A stretch of DNA of 64,000 bases from Adiantum capillus-veneris. Its lineage: Eukaryota; Streptophyta; Polypodiopsida; Polypodiales; Pteridaceae. Positions 10,498 to 21,204 of the stretch are shown in pieces. The first letter of the stretch is position 1. Each line of letters opens with the position of its first letter. The translations under genes and the position numbers were made by a program. Below the pieces are notes generated by a model. That model ran no database searches and was not told the origin of the DNA. It saw only the letters and a list, made by a program, of their open reading frames with translations. The stretch covers positions 60,721,433-60,785,432 of the forward strand of contig CM043965.1 in the NCBI GenBank assembly GCA_014529385.2, given 5' to 3'.

Positions 10498-11189
10498 GCC
10501 ATTAAAGAACTTTATAGCAAAACCAAATCACCCTTTCTGTACTCCCTTGCTATTTCCTTCGTTGTTGTGTTACTTCTTGTTCCAACATTGCTCTTTGTTT
10601 GATCTCATCCAACTTAATTAACTCATCTAATCTCTTCTTCAATGTTGAGTTGTACTCCATGTCATGCTCTATAGCCAATCTAAGGGTGGGGACAATAAAT
10701 TCCATGGGTAACACTGCTTGAGTATCATACATCATGTTGAATGGTGTCTATATGGCCAGAGTGTTTATTGAAGCTTATCATCCAATGTGTGAGGTTCCTT
10801 CTAAACTATCATAGTCAGAATTATCTTAATACTCTTATTGCTACTTTTAGCATGTGCATTTGATCTGGAATAATACGATATAGACTCAATTGGACAACCA
10901 TATCAACTATAATGTGTTAATATAAAAACCATGTTGTAAACTTGGCTAAGTTATTGGGTAATGCCTTAGCTTCCACCCATTTACTCACATAACAGGTAGT
11001 GACCTTCTTGGACGGTCCCATATAATCCAAACCCCATTTCATGAAGATTCCTGATGGTTGTATTATGGTCAAAGGTGTCATGTCTGTTGCAATGGGTCTG
11101 CCCATTCTGTGACAAATATCACATGTTTTGCAAAAGGCTTTGACCTTTGACTTCGTGCTCTGCCACCATAACCCTGCTTGCAAGACCTT
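10498..11189 (-). pseudogene. pol: Unit 1 degenerate integrase
   Basis: Zinc-binding CX2C segment and WGLDYMGP core start lie at 10917-11183, and the C-terminal domain with AVLPMEF at 10550-10735. The interval between them, where the second catalytic Asp and the Glu should lie, is frameshifted. Confidence 0.8.
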
Positions 11190-11397
11190 TTTATATCAAT
11201 GGAAAAGTGTCCTCACGAGCTGCCACTGTGAGCCTTAGTGATTAATTTCACTTTGCTTTACACTGATACACATTTCCTCAAGACTCCATGAATTCCCAAC
11301 TTGTACAAGGATCCAGATATAACAGTGAATTTCAAGCTTTTGATGGCCCTTGCTGGATTCAGACCAATCCTTTAGAACACCTCCATACTAGAGAAAA

Positions 11398-12519
11398 TCA
11401 TATGCATCGTGCCATTTTGGATCTAGCCCATCCGTTGCCAATAGTCTGGACAAGTTTAGCATCCGCTAGTTCGTCTCTTAATAATGTAGTTGAAATTCCC
11501 TCGCTACTTTGGGCTATGAAATTAACACCACAATGAGTTTTCCTTGGCTTATGGACAATCTTAAATTGAAATTCCAATAGAAACATCATCCATCTGATTA
11601 GTCATCCTTGAATCACCACTTTGCTAATAAAAAAGAGCAATGCCTGACGGTCCACATAAAAGTGAAATAACTTCCACAACAAATAATGCATAAATTTAGT
11701 TGCATTAAAAACCATTCCCAGTGCATCTCTCTCGATTGTGGAATACCTTGCTTTGTTGTACTAACTCTTCGACCAAAATAATATACTAGGTAATCCATTT
11801 TCCCATCAAGTTTTGTGAGAATAGCCTCATTGCCATACCGGAAGCATCTATATAAAGATGGAAGATAACATCCCCAATCTAGCTTCCAAAAGGATTGGCT
11901 TCATACTAATGGCCTCCTTGAGAGACTAGAAACTCGTTTCACATTCTGGGGTCCAAACAAACTTAACTCCTTTCTGGGTAAATACATATAATGGAATGGC
12001 CTTTGTTGCAAACATATGAATAGATCTTCTAAAAAAAATCGATGTACCCCAAGAATGAACTCAATTCTGACACATTCATTGCTGATCTCGCTTTTGCTGG
12101 ACACACTGGAATTTGTCTTCATCCATTTCAATTCCATTTTTGGACATTGTATGTCCCAAAAGTTGTCCCTTCTAGACCATGAACACTGATTTGAAGGGAT
12201 TGAGACGAATCCTTTTCTCTCTGCATCTCACAAATACCGTTTCCAAAAAATAGAAGATGCATGTCTTCAATTGAGAACATTGTAAAGTCATCCACAAATA
12301 TTGCCAAAAATTTATGCAAAAACTCATTGAGGATTTTCATTATACATCATTGAAAGGCTCCTGGAGCATTACATAACCCAAATGGCATTATGAAACATGA
12401 AAGATCCCCATTTAGTGATGAATTTTGTTTTTGCTCGAGATTTTGGTGCGATCTTTAGTTGGTTGTACCCACTATATCCATCCATAAAGTCCCGATGTGA
12501 AAGATAGAGTTGTTCAAAG
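11398..12519 (-). pseudogene. pol: Unit 1 second RT and RNase H, degenerate
   Basis: RT relic with FVDD within 12128-12340, RNase H relics at 11613-11798 and 11398-11589. Multiple stops. Distinct in sequence from the better-preserved RT at 13102-13809 in the same unit. Confidence 0.8.
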
Positions 12520-13101
12520 AGGTAGGATGTCTGGCCGAAATTTGCAGGTCGTCGTTTCAGAAAACTAAAGTGCCTAATGTGTAGCTCTACTCAATGCGAA
12601 CGCGTGGATATGTTGAAATGCGAAAACGGATAACGTATGCTCACCGAATCACCTGATGAAGCTCGTAGGTCGAGCTCGCAAAGCCAGACCGTACGCCTGC
12701 AATGTAAGTATTGGCGCGTAGCTCTCGTCGCGGGCAACACGCTGCACTTCTTCGCACTCAATTCCGACCACCGGTGCGCGCGTAGCGTCAAGATGAAGCT
12801 CTCACTCTCTCTCTCTCGTACACAGTACGCTCACTCATAGATAGTACTTTTTAAAATGACAAAGGTTTTTCATTAAGGTCAAAAAGTGGTATAAATACCT
12901 TACAATCTCAAACCCTAATGTTCCAATTTTCATCTACTCAATCTAAATGTCAAAACTGGGATACAATCTGGAAACTTTTGTAAAGCCCCAATATTTACAA
13001 AGGTGAAATGTCGGGTGCTCTCAATAAATGAATAATTACAAAAAATAATAATCCGTCGAGCAGTCATTTTCCGTAGGGTGTGTCCAGCCGCTAACAAGAG
13101 A
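12520..13101 (-). other. Unit 1 spacer between the two pol remnants
   Basis: Non-coding by inspection. CT tract at 12805-12817. The GC-rich part (about 12590-12800) has overlapping open frames on both strands without recognisable motifs. Confidence 0.6.
12890..12918 (+). promoter_or_regulatory. TATA-box plus telo-box, antisense to the element
   Basis: TATAAATA at 12890-12897 is an exact plant TATA consensus, and AAACCCTAA at 12910-12918 is a telo-box, a motif common just downstream of plant TATA boxes. Both read on the + strand, toward the 3' end of the RT in antisense. The pair is conserved in the units that I checked. Function is inferred. Confidence 0.35.
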
Positions 13102-13809
13102 TCACATGAAAGAGGTAATGTGACTCTGTTTTAAAGAAATCACAGCTGCTTTGGTTAGCATACATCGAGTGAGCTCTCGTAGCTGTTCGAACACTAATCG
13201 TAAGTGTTCTATGTGTTCATCTTTAGTCTTACTATAAATGAGAATGTCATCAAGGAAAACCACAACAAATTTTTCAAGATAGGGACGTAAGACACTATCC
13301 ATGAGTGTCATAAATGTAGCAGGAGCATTGGTTAAACTAAAAGGCATAACCAAAAATTCAAAATGCCCAAACCGTGTTCTAAAGGCAGTTTTGGAGATAT
13401 CTTGCAAAAGGATACGCACCTGTTGGTATCCTGAACGAATATCTATCTTTGTATAGTATCTTGCCCCATGGAGTTGATCAAACAACTCATCCACTCTTGG
13501 CAGAGGATACTTGTTCTTGATGGTTATGACGTTTAATCCGCGATAATCTACGCACATGCGCATAGTACCATCTTTCTTTTTTACCAATAGAATTGGTGAT
13601 GCCCAAGGCGAAGTACTAGGTCTAATGAAACCACGGGTGAGGTAGTTAACCAACTGACTCTCAACCTCCTTGGATTCTTTAGCACTCATACGATAAGGTG
13701 ATTTACTCATCGGTTTAGTGCCTGGCAAGACATCTATGCCATGTTGCACATCACGTGTAGGGGGTAAACCCGGCAGTAAATCACTTGAGAATACATCACT
13801 ATACTCCAT
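13102..13809 (-). pseudogene. pol: Unit 1 reverse transcriptase, 3'-truncated, C-terminus frameshifted
   Basis: About 235 residues. Substrate/primer-grip region [13 protein letters not shown] near residues 69-81, first catalytic Asp in KIDIRSG near 121-127, NAPATF near 161-166, FLDD at 185-188. The PFSLTNAP stretch has Ser where PFGL is usual. Unit 1 alone has a two-base insertion (GAGCTCTCGTAG near 13171-13182), which changes the last 25 residues. In the other units the frame ends HVIS-C-stop. Upstream, two in-frame stops separate it from the protease (TAA at 13828-13830, TAG at 13864-13866). Confidence 0.9.
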
Positions 13810-13863
13810 GAGTAAGTGAGTCAGCTTTTACCATGCAAAAGGAGAAAGTAAACTAGAGTTATG

Positions 13864-14577
13864 CTAGGATAGAGAATCTTGTAATTGTTGTAATGTTTGT
13901 TTTACAACAATTGCACGTTGCTCTATAGAATTAAAATTGAGAGTACTTTGCTCGTTAGATTTGTTAACACTTTGCTTATCATTAGAATTCATTGCACTTT
14001 TCATACCATTACTAGAATTCACCGCACTTTGCTCTTGAGAATTCACAAGACTTGGAGACAAGCAGTAACACAAAAAGACTTCATCTATCAGATCTGATTT
14101 CTGCAAAATAGAAAGCTCAACTGTACATATAAGAGGTGCATATGATATTTTTTTCTCACCAAGCAAAAGCACATGTTTACCATTGGCCATAAAGGATAGG
14201 GATTTGTGTTCATAACTAGTGTGCAATGTGTTTCCTAGACCATGCAGCCACTCTCGTCCTAAAACTACATCAACACAGTCCATGTTCGTAGCTTGAAAGT
14301 CAAGGGTCATCGTATGATCTTGAACAATAAGCTCAACTCCTTGAACTACCGTGTCCCATACTTCTTTGTCATTGCCAGACATCTGCTCCACCACATACTT
14401 GTGGGAGCAGGGAGTCTGTGTAAGCTTCAATTTCTTGACTACCTTATAGTTCAAAAAGTTATGAGTTGCACCATCATCCACTAAAATACGAACACATTGT
14501 TCATTAATAGTGCCATGCATGCAAATCAAATCATGGGGGCCAAAGGTGGGCTGCCACATTGAAGCAGGCAGGCACAC
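13864..14577 (-). pseudogene. pol: Unit 1 retropepsin-type protease with Asn/Ser-rich tail
   Basis: Aspartic protease of the gypsy type, which would cut the Gag-Pol polyprotein. The active-site block ILVDDGATHNFL lies near residues 31-42, with D-D-G in place of the usual D-S/T-G, and VVLGREWL near 104-111 matches the second conserved block. The tail (about 180-218) repeats NSSN/NSND/NKSN-like motifs. The frame opens on a GTG and has no ATG, consistent with synthesis as part of a polyprotein. It overlaps gag (14531-14577) in the +1 frame and is in phase with the RT. Confidence 0.85.
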
Positions 14578-15712
14578 AACACTTGTGCTTTTCTTCCATA
14601 TGAAGAACCTCTACATCACAATATTTAGGAGATGAATCTAATGTGAGGCGTTGCACCGTGTGCATGGTCTTTTCTTTGCCTTGTAAAAGAGGATAATCTT
14701 TCTTGTTATGTTGGTCCGAAAGACATCTAAAACACAAATTGTGTTTCTTTGCACACTCAAAATCAACAGTGCTGAGGGACCCACGTGGAGTATCTCGTGA
14801 TTGCTTAGGCTTCTTAGCTTCTTGTGGGCATGGAGAGGTAGATTGTCTCTTATTCCTCTTGGAACGTATGAGAGATCTACCTCACCATTGGATCTTAGCC
14901 ACATTGCTCTTGGCAAAATTATTCTTAGAGTAGGGAATATTTCCTTTCCTCTCTTGGTCATCATCATATCTTTGGGCATGACTGATGGCTTCTTCCAAAG
15001 TTTTTGGATGTTTGGTCTTGACATGAAGACGATAGTCTTTGTCAAGACACCTATTAAAACCCCGTATCTTTTGGAATTCATCTAGACCTTCTAGTTTCAA
15101 AATGATTTTCCGATACTTTGAAAGGTACTGTGTGAGAGAGAGGTTAGACATGCAGCATGCATCCCATGCTAACCAATTCTTATCTTCTTCATTGGAGTCC
15201 AAAAACTCTTTGGAGAAAGAAGCTTGAAACGCAACCCAAGACAGAGGACGAGCATCTATTGGAAATGGCATCCACCACTTATAGGCCTTGCCTTTAAGAG
15301 ATAGCCTTGTTTCCGTAGCTGTTTTTATATCCGGGGTGTGTCTCAATCTATGAATATCACTCCATTTGTGTAAGAACTTATTGACCGCATCCTTGTTGCG
15401 ATCGTGCTCTTCCCCGTGAAACTCGGGAATGGTGATATTCTTAAGTAATGCATTGATACCTTTTGCATCTTTTGAAGCACTTGTCTCTTGGACTCGTTGA
15501 GTCGTGCGAGCTTAGTTCCCTTGAACTATGCCACTTGTGGCTCCTTGAGCCATCCGTGAATTCATAAATTTCACAAGTAGCTCCGTAAGATTTGTAACAT
15601 TTGCATTGAGTGCGGAGAGGTCGCATTCAAGTACGCTTTTGCAATTTTCCAAAGTCTTGAAAGCAGTCATATCCACAAGGCCATGATCTCCTAGATCATC
15701 ATCGTCATGCAT
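14531..15712 (-). pseudogene. gag: Unit 1 gag with two in-frame stops
   Basis: Begins at the ATG 15710-15712 (acidic MHDDDD). TAA at 15512-15514 and TGA at 14882-14884 interrupt an otherwise continuous frame. The central gag domain contains GKAYKWWMPFP, WVAFQASFSKEFL and a YLSKYRKIILKLEGLDEF stretch. The C-terminal zinc knuckle reads CFRCLSDQHNKKDY: the CX2CX4H part is present but the final Cys is Tyr, so RNA binding by this finger would be lost. An out-of-frame 147-residue ORF over the same bases (14638-15081) is a shadow. Confidence 0.88.
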
Positions 15713-16372
15713 ATTAGTGCCCTGATTTTGATCTACATGCAAAAAAAAAGTCAACTTGTACCTTGTAGAATTGAAGTCTTTGTGTTTTATATGCTCCGCA
15801 ATTTGCGTTGCATGCGAACCTCGCCTTGCGGAAATTGTAGCGCTTCATTTTTTGTTCGTCGTAAGAACACCTTTGTTGATTCTTCACAAAAACTCGTTGT
15901 TTTGTGAAAGCTTTTGTTCACTTTGAAGCTACCTCCTTGAGGAAAAAATAATTTGAGGAAAACTTGTCTTCCTCCAAGAAGTGAAAAGGAAGGGTGTGAA
16001 ACTACTTCCTTGAAGTTTGAAGCTTTTCTTTTCGTTCTATCTTTCTTTTCAACACAAGTATGCTATCTTTCCTTGTTGTGTAACAAGGGTCGATAGCTTC
16101 ATGGTAAAGTGTTGGCCTCTTACCCTCATGGGGTGGGTTCAACCCTCCTTCATGCAAGGGTTGCCTTCCTATGTGCGCAGCCAATCGAAGCCTTCGGAGC
16201 CTCGGTGTCGTAGAGTTGCCGGTCGAGTTTGCCTTGGTCGCCCGCCATGGAGGGCGTAGATGGGGTTGTCGTTGCCTGTCTCCACAGCGAAGACGTCGTT
16301 GTCTGAAGATCGTGGGAGAGAAGTAGCACGTCACATGCACATGCAACCCGCTTTTTCTTTTTCCCAAAAATA
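15713..16372 (-). other. Unit 1 leader
   Basis: Contains TATAAAA (15785-15791 on the minus strand), the TCCGCAA/TTGCGGA hairpin just upstream of it, and purine-rich tracts. A private GT insertion near 15996 distinguishes this copy. No supported coding sequence. Confidence 0.6.
16087..16155 (+). repeat. tRNA-like, SINE-head-like segment in unit 1 leader
   Basis: Antisense to the retroelement. GGGTTCAACCC at 16135-16145 is 48 bases from the segment start; the A-box-like motif is at 16094-16105. Cloverleaf incomplete. Confidence 0.4.
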
Positions 16373-16384
16373 GCTCGGATACCA
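16373..16384 (-). other. Primer-binding site of unit 1
   Basis: TGGTATCCGAGC on the minus strand, one base from the LTR-like block at 16386. Confidence 0.75.
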
Positions 16385-16385
16385 G

Positions 16386-16499
16386 TGAAAGGGCGGTGTG
16401 CTAGTCTCCACCCAGCCGTGCTATCTTATAGCCTCCCCCTTAGCGGACACACTGTCCGGCTGTGCGGGTGGCCTTGTCCGTAGGACCCATGTCCTTACA
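16386..16499 (-). mobile_element. LTR-like block shared by units 1 and 2
   Basis: Same 114-bp sequence with hairpin, purine tract and TATAAG motif. It is flanked directly by unit 2's decayed region on one side and unit 1's PBS on the other, with no second LTR. Confidence 0.55.
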
Positions 16500-18613
16500 C
16501 TTCAGCTTGTTCCCTTGTTGTTTGAGCTTTTAATGGTCTGTACATACGCTCCTCCTGACATTGTTCTTCAATGAGATATTCTTTTATCTGGATAATTTTC
16601 TTTCTTTAATTTTTTCATTTGATGATTTCTCTTTCGAGTGCTTGCTCTAGCTGGGTAACAGTCCGATTGTTTGATGAAGCTCTGGGCTTCCATCATCTGA
16701 CTCGTGGCACTAACTATGGTGTTCCACCCCATTTGGATGGTAGCAGCACACCCATTAGTAATGGTCTTAGCATCTGCTCTTTCAATTTGGTATGTCAGGA
16801 TTGGGACATTATAGGGTACTGCCAAAGTTTTTTTATGAATCTATCACCATATTTTCCACTAGGCTATTCTTCTAAAGAGCTTGTAACATGTCCACTGGTC
16901 TCTTGACGATGCAATGATTGTAGTTCATTCATAAGTGCCTTTTGTTTTGGACTTTTTTGAAGTTCTGTTGTTATATCTAGTGTTGTACTAGGAAGGACAA
17001 TAATCATTGCCCGTGAATTGTCTGTTGTCTATTCAGTTGTTGGCTCCGGTGTCTTTTCAACATTTGTTGCCAATTTCTTAGTTCTTGCACTGAAATGATC
17101 ATAAAAATCCTTAGTGAGTTTCTGCTTTCTTGTTGGCAGCTCAAATGTCCCTACTACATCTTGTTCTAGATCTCTTTTTGTCCTATTATAACCAGATATG
17201 TTTGTTCTGGCTGGGTCTCTAGACTCACGGTCTAATCTTTAGGGACTTCAGCCCCACTCAACTTCAAGAGTATGTTTTGCGCATTGACATGTGGTGGAAG
17301 ACTTGTTGCCTAGTATAGGTATTGCCACATATACCATGCTTTGAAAAGGTTATGGGTCTTACCCTTGGCAGTCTGAGACACTACATTGCTAAATAGTATG
17401 GAGCTAAGGTTTATGGGCATTTTGTTGTTCATTTCCCATTGCATTGTCTGTGAAGCGCACCATTACTTCTCACATTCATTCAGTGAAATTTGCAAAACAA
17501 GCTTGGGATATTTTTTAGACCAATAGCCTTTGTAGCAAATCGATGCACTGCTCTATTCTCCAAGGCAGAGATGGGGATGCCTTGGCTTTTGTTTTCCGCT
17601 TCTTTTTGTAGTTTGGGCCGTCAGCGCTAGAAGGTTGTGCCTTTGGGTCAAATGATAATCTCTGGATATATATGAAATAGCCATAATCGTGATTTGAAGA
17701 TTCTTGCCATTGACTATTATTGTGCACGTCTTAAAATTCAAATGTGTCGATCACCTATACCATGATATTTGAATCAATGGGTAATTTCAAAGCTTCCAGC
17801 AACACCATCATGCCTCAATTTTGTAGGAGCTCCCTTTCCCTATCCTAGAATACATATTTGCCAATCGGCTAATATGACATTGTGAGTCAAGGCTCTACAA
17901 GTACTAGCCCATGCTTAAGGTTGGCTATGGCTTGATTCTACTCATTGAGTACAGCTTGCATAGCTTGTGTGATTGTGCCATTTCACCATGTTTGACCCCT
18001 ATGAAAGTGTTTGGATAGAGAAGAAGAACTCACTTGATGATGAAGTTGAAGGGAACCACGAGTGCATAGGCATCTCCATGCATGTAGCAGTTGGAGGGAA
18101 AGATGTTGCATTAGGAAATTTTGCAGTAACGAGCTCTGTAAGCACAAGGGGTGAAGGAATGCTTGCGGGATCATCCACTCTCCTCATAGTTATTCTAATT
18201 TGAGCCATGAATGCTCCACTCTTTCCATGCCTCGGGAGCATAACAACTGTTATTGATGTGGCATTCATGCATTGGTCTTGACTTATAATGATTTCTAGCG
18301 GGATACCCAAAAAGACGCACTCTTTAATGCACCACTAGTGAATGCTATGGACTTCAAATGCCTTTTGATTATCTGATAGCCGAGCCTAGAATATGATGAC
18401 CCTTTGATCATTCTCTAGTTGAATGTCCTTCATTAATTTGACCCCTTTTGGTCCAATAAAGAACAAATCGAGTGAAGAAGTTTCAAAAGTAGATGTGATT
18501 GTCTTGTGGATCTAGTGCTAGAGGTCCTTCTGGTTTGGAATAATACAACTTGATCTTTGCCCCATTGTAGATTCCTGACATCATTAGTCCACACAAACCT
18601 TCAATCTAATTGT
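16500..18613 (-). other. Unit 2 decayed 3' region
   Basis: As in unit 1. The unidentified 103-residue ORF is at 17999-18310. A short insertion near 17606 (TTTTTGTAG for TTTCTAG) alters the Lys-rich frame that ends at 17515. Confidence 0.5.
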
Positions 18614-20635
18614 GCCATTAAAGAACTTTATAGCAAAACCAAATCACCCTTTCTGTACTCCCTTGCTATTTCCTTCGTTGTTGTGTTACTTCTTGTTCCA
18701 ACATTGCTCTTTGTTTGATCTCATCCAACTTAATTAACTCATCTAATCTCTTCTTCAATGTTGAGTTGTACTCCATGTCATGCTCTATAGCCAATCTAAG
18801 GGTGGGGACAATAAATTCCATGGGTAACACTGCTTGAGTATCATACATCATGTTGAATGGTGTCTATATGGCCAGAGTGTTTATTGAAGCTTATCATCCA
18901 ATGTGTGAGGTTCCTTCTAAACTATCATAGTCAGAATTATCTTAATACTCTTATTGCTACTTTTAGCATGTGCATTTGATCTGGAATAATACGATATAGA
19001 CTCAATTGGACAACCATATCAACTATAATGTGTTAATATAAAAACCATGTTGTAAACTTGGCTAAGTTATTGGGTAATGCCTTAGCTTCCACCCATTTAC
19101 TCACATAACAGGTAGTGACCTTCTTGGACGGTCCCATATAATCCAAACCCCATTTCATGAAGATTCCTGATGGTTGTATTATGGTCAAAGGTGTCATGTC
19201 TGTTGCAATGGGTCTGCCCATTCTGTGACAAATATCACATGTTTTGCAAAAGGCTTTGACCTTTGACTTCGTGCTCTGCCACCATAACCCTGCTTGCAAG
19301 ACCTTTTTATATCAATGGAAAAGTGTCCTCACGAGCTGCCACTGTGAGCCTTAGTGATTAATTTCACTTTGCTTTACACTGATACACATTTCCTCAAGAC
19401 TCCATGAATTCCCAACTTGTACAAGGATCCAGATATAACAGTGAATTTCAAGCTTTTGATGGCCCTTGCTGGATTCAGACCAATCCTTTAGAACACCTCC
19501 ATACTAGAGAAAATCATATGCATCGTGCCATTTTGGATCTAGCCCATCCGTTGCCAATAGTCTGGACAAGTTTAGCATCCGCTAGTTCGTCTCTTAATAA
19601 TGTAGTTGAAATTCCCTCGCTACTTTGGGCTATGAAATTAACACCACAATGAGTTTTCCTTGGCTTATGGACAATCTTAAATTGAAATTCCAATAGAAAC
19701 ATCATCCATCTGATTAGTCATCCTTGAATCACCACTTTGCTAATAAAAAAGAGCAATGCCTGACGGTCCACATAAAAGTGAAATAACTTCCACAACAAAT
19801 AATGCATAAATTTAGTTGCATTAAAAACCATTCCCAGTGCATCTCTCTCGATTGTGGAATACCTTGCTTTGTTGTACTAACTCTTCGACCAAAATAATAT
19901 ACTAGGTAATCCATTTTCCCATCAAGTTTTGTGAGAATAGCCTCATTGCCATACCGGAAGCATCTATATAAAGATGGAAGATAACATCCCCAATCTAGCT
20001 TCCAAAAGGATTGGCTTCATACTAATGGCCTCCTTGAGAGACTAGAAACTCGTTTCACATTCTGGGGTCCAAACAAACTTAACTCCTTTCTGGGTAAATA
20101 CATATAATGGAATGGCCTTTGTTGCAAACATATGAATAGATCTTCTAAAAAAAATCGATGTACCCCAAGAATGAACTCAATTCTGACACATTCATTGCTG
20201 ATCTCGCTTTTGCTGGACACACTGGAATTTGTCTTCATCCATTTCAATTCCATTTTTGGACATTGTATGTCCCAAAAGTTGTCCCTTCTAGACCATGAAC
20301 ACTGATTTGAAGGGATTGAGACGAATCCTTTTCTCTCTGCATCTCACAAATACCGTTTCCAAAAAATAGAAGATGCATGTCTTCAATTGAGAACATTGTA
20401 AAGTCATCCACAAATATTGCCAAAAATTTATGCAAAAACTCATTGAGGATTTTCATTATACATCATTGAAAGGCTCCTGGAGCATTACATAACCCAAATG
20501 GCATTATGAAACATGAAAGATCCCCATTTAGTGATGAATTTTGTTTTTGCTCGAGATTTTGGTGCGATCTTTAGTTGGTTGTACCCACTATATCCATCCA
20601 TAAAGTCCCGATGTGAAAGATAGAGTTGTTCAAAG
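18614..20635 (-). pseudogene. pol: Unit 2 degenerate second pol (RT, RNase H, integrase)
   Basis: Integrase C-terminal piece 18666-18851, zinc/core piece 19033-19299, RNase H pieces 19514-19705 and 19729-19914, RT relic with FVDD 20244-20456. Confidence 0.8.
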
Positions 20636-21204
20636 AGGTAGGATGTCTGGCCGAAATTTGCAGGTCGTCGTTTCAGAAAACTAAAGTGCCTAATGTGTAG
20701 CTCTACTCAATGCGAACGCGTGGATATGTTGAAATGCGAAAACGGATAACGTATGCTCACCGAATCACCTGATGAAGCTCGTAGGTCGAGCTCGCAAAGC
20801 CAGACCGTACGCCTGCAATGTAAGTATTGGCGCGTAGCTCTCGTCGCGGGCAACACACGCTGCACTTCTTCGCACTCAATTCCGACCACCGGTGCGCGCG
20901 TAGCGTCAAGATGAAGCTCTCACTCTCTCTCTCTCGTACACAGTACGCTCACTCATAGATAGTACTTTTTAAAATGACAAAGTTTTTCATTAAGGTCAAA
21001 AAGTGGTATAAATACCTTACAATCTCAAACCCTAATGTTCCAATTTTCATCTACTCAATCTAAATGTCAAAACTGGGATACAATCTGGAAACTTTTGTAA
21101 AGCCCCAATATTTACAAAGGTGAAATGTCGGGTGCTCTCAATAAATGAATAATTACAAAAAATAATAATCCGTCGAGCAGTCATTTTCCGTAGGGTGTCC
21201 ACCG
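20636..21204 (-). other. Spacer in the duplicated segment
   Basis: Same as 12520-13101 with private indels (an extra AC near 20855, one base missing near 20983, and a shortened GGGTGTCCACCGC near 21194). No coding signal. Confidence 0.55.

Noticed and set aside
12637-12840. 66-67-residue frames on both strands in the GC-rich half of the spacer
   Set aside because: Frame lost by a one-base change in unit 7 (61073) and altered in the unit 2 duplication; no motif.
12910-12918. Interstitial telomere repeat (CCCTAAA)
   Set aside because: A single motif per unit without tandem repetition; better read as a telo-box.
14638-15081. 147-residue minus frame over gag
   Set aside because: It is out of phase with the gag frame that carries the gag domain and zinc knuckle; a shadow frame.
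14801-15085. 94-residue hydrophobic + frame opposite gag, which could look like a membrane protein
   Set aside because: Reverse complement of gag codons; hydrophobicity comes from the complement of Lys/Glu-rich codons.
16087-16155. Functional tRNA gene
   Set aside because: A/B-box spacing is right, but the T-stem 3' half and acceptor stem do not pair; annotated only as tRNA-like.
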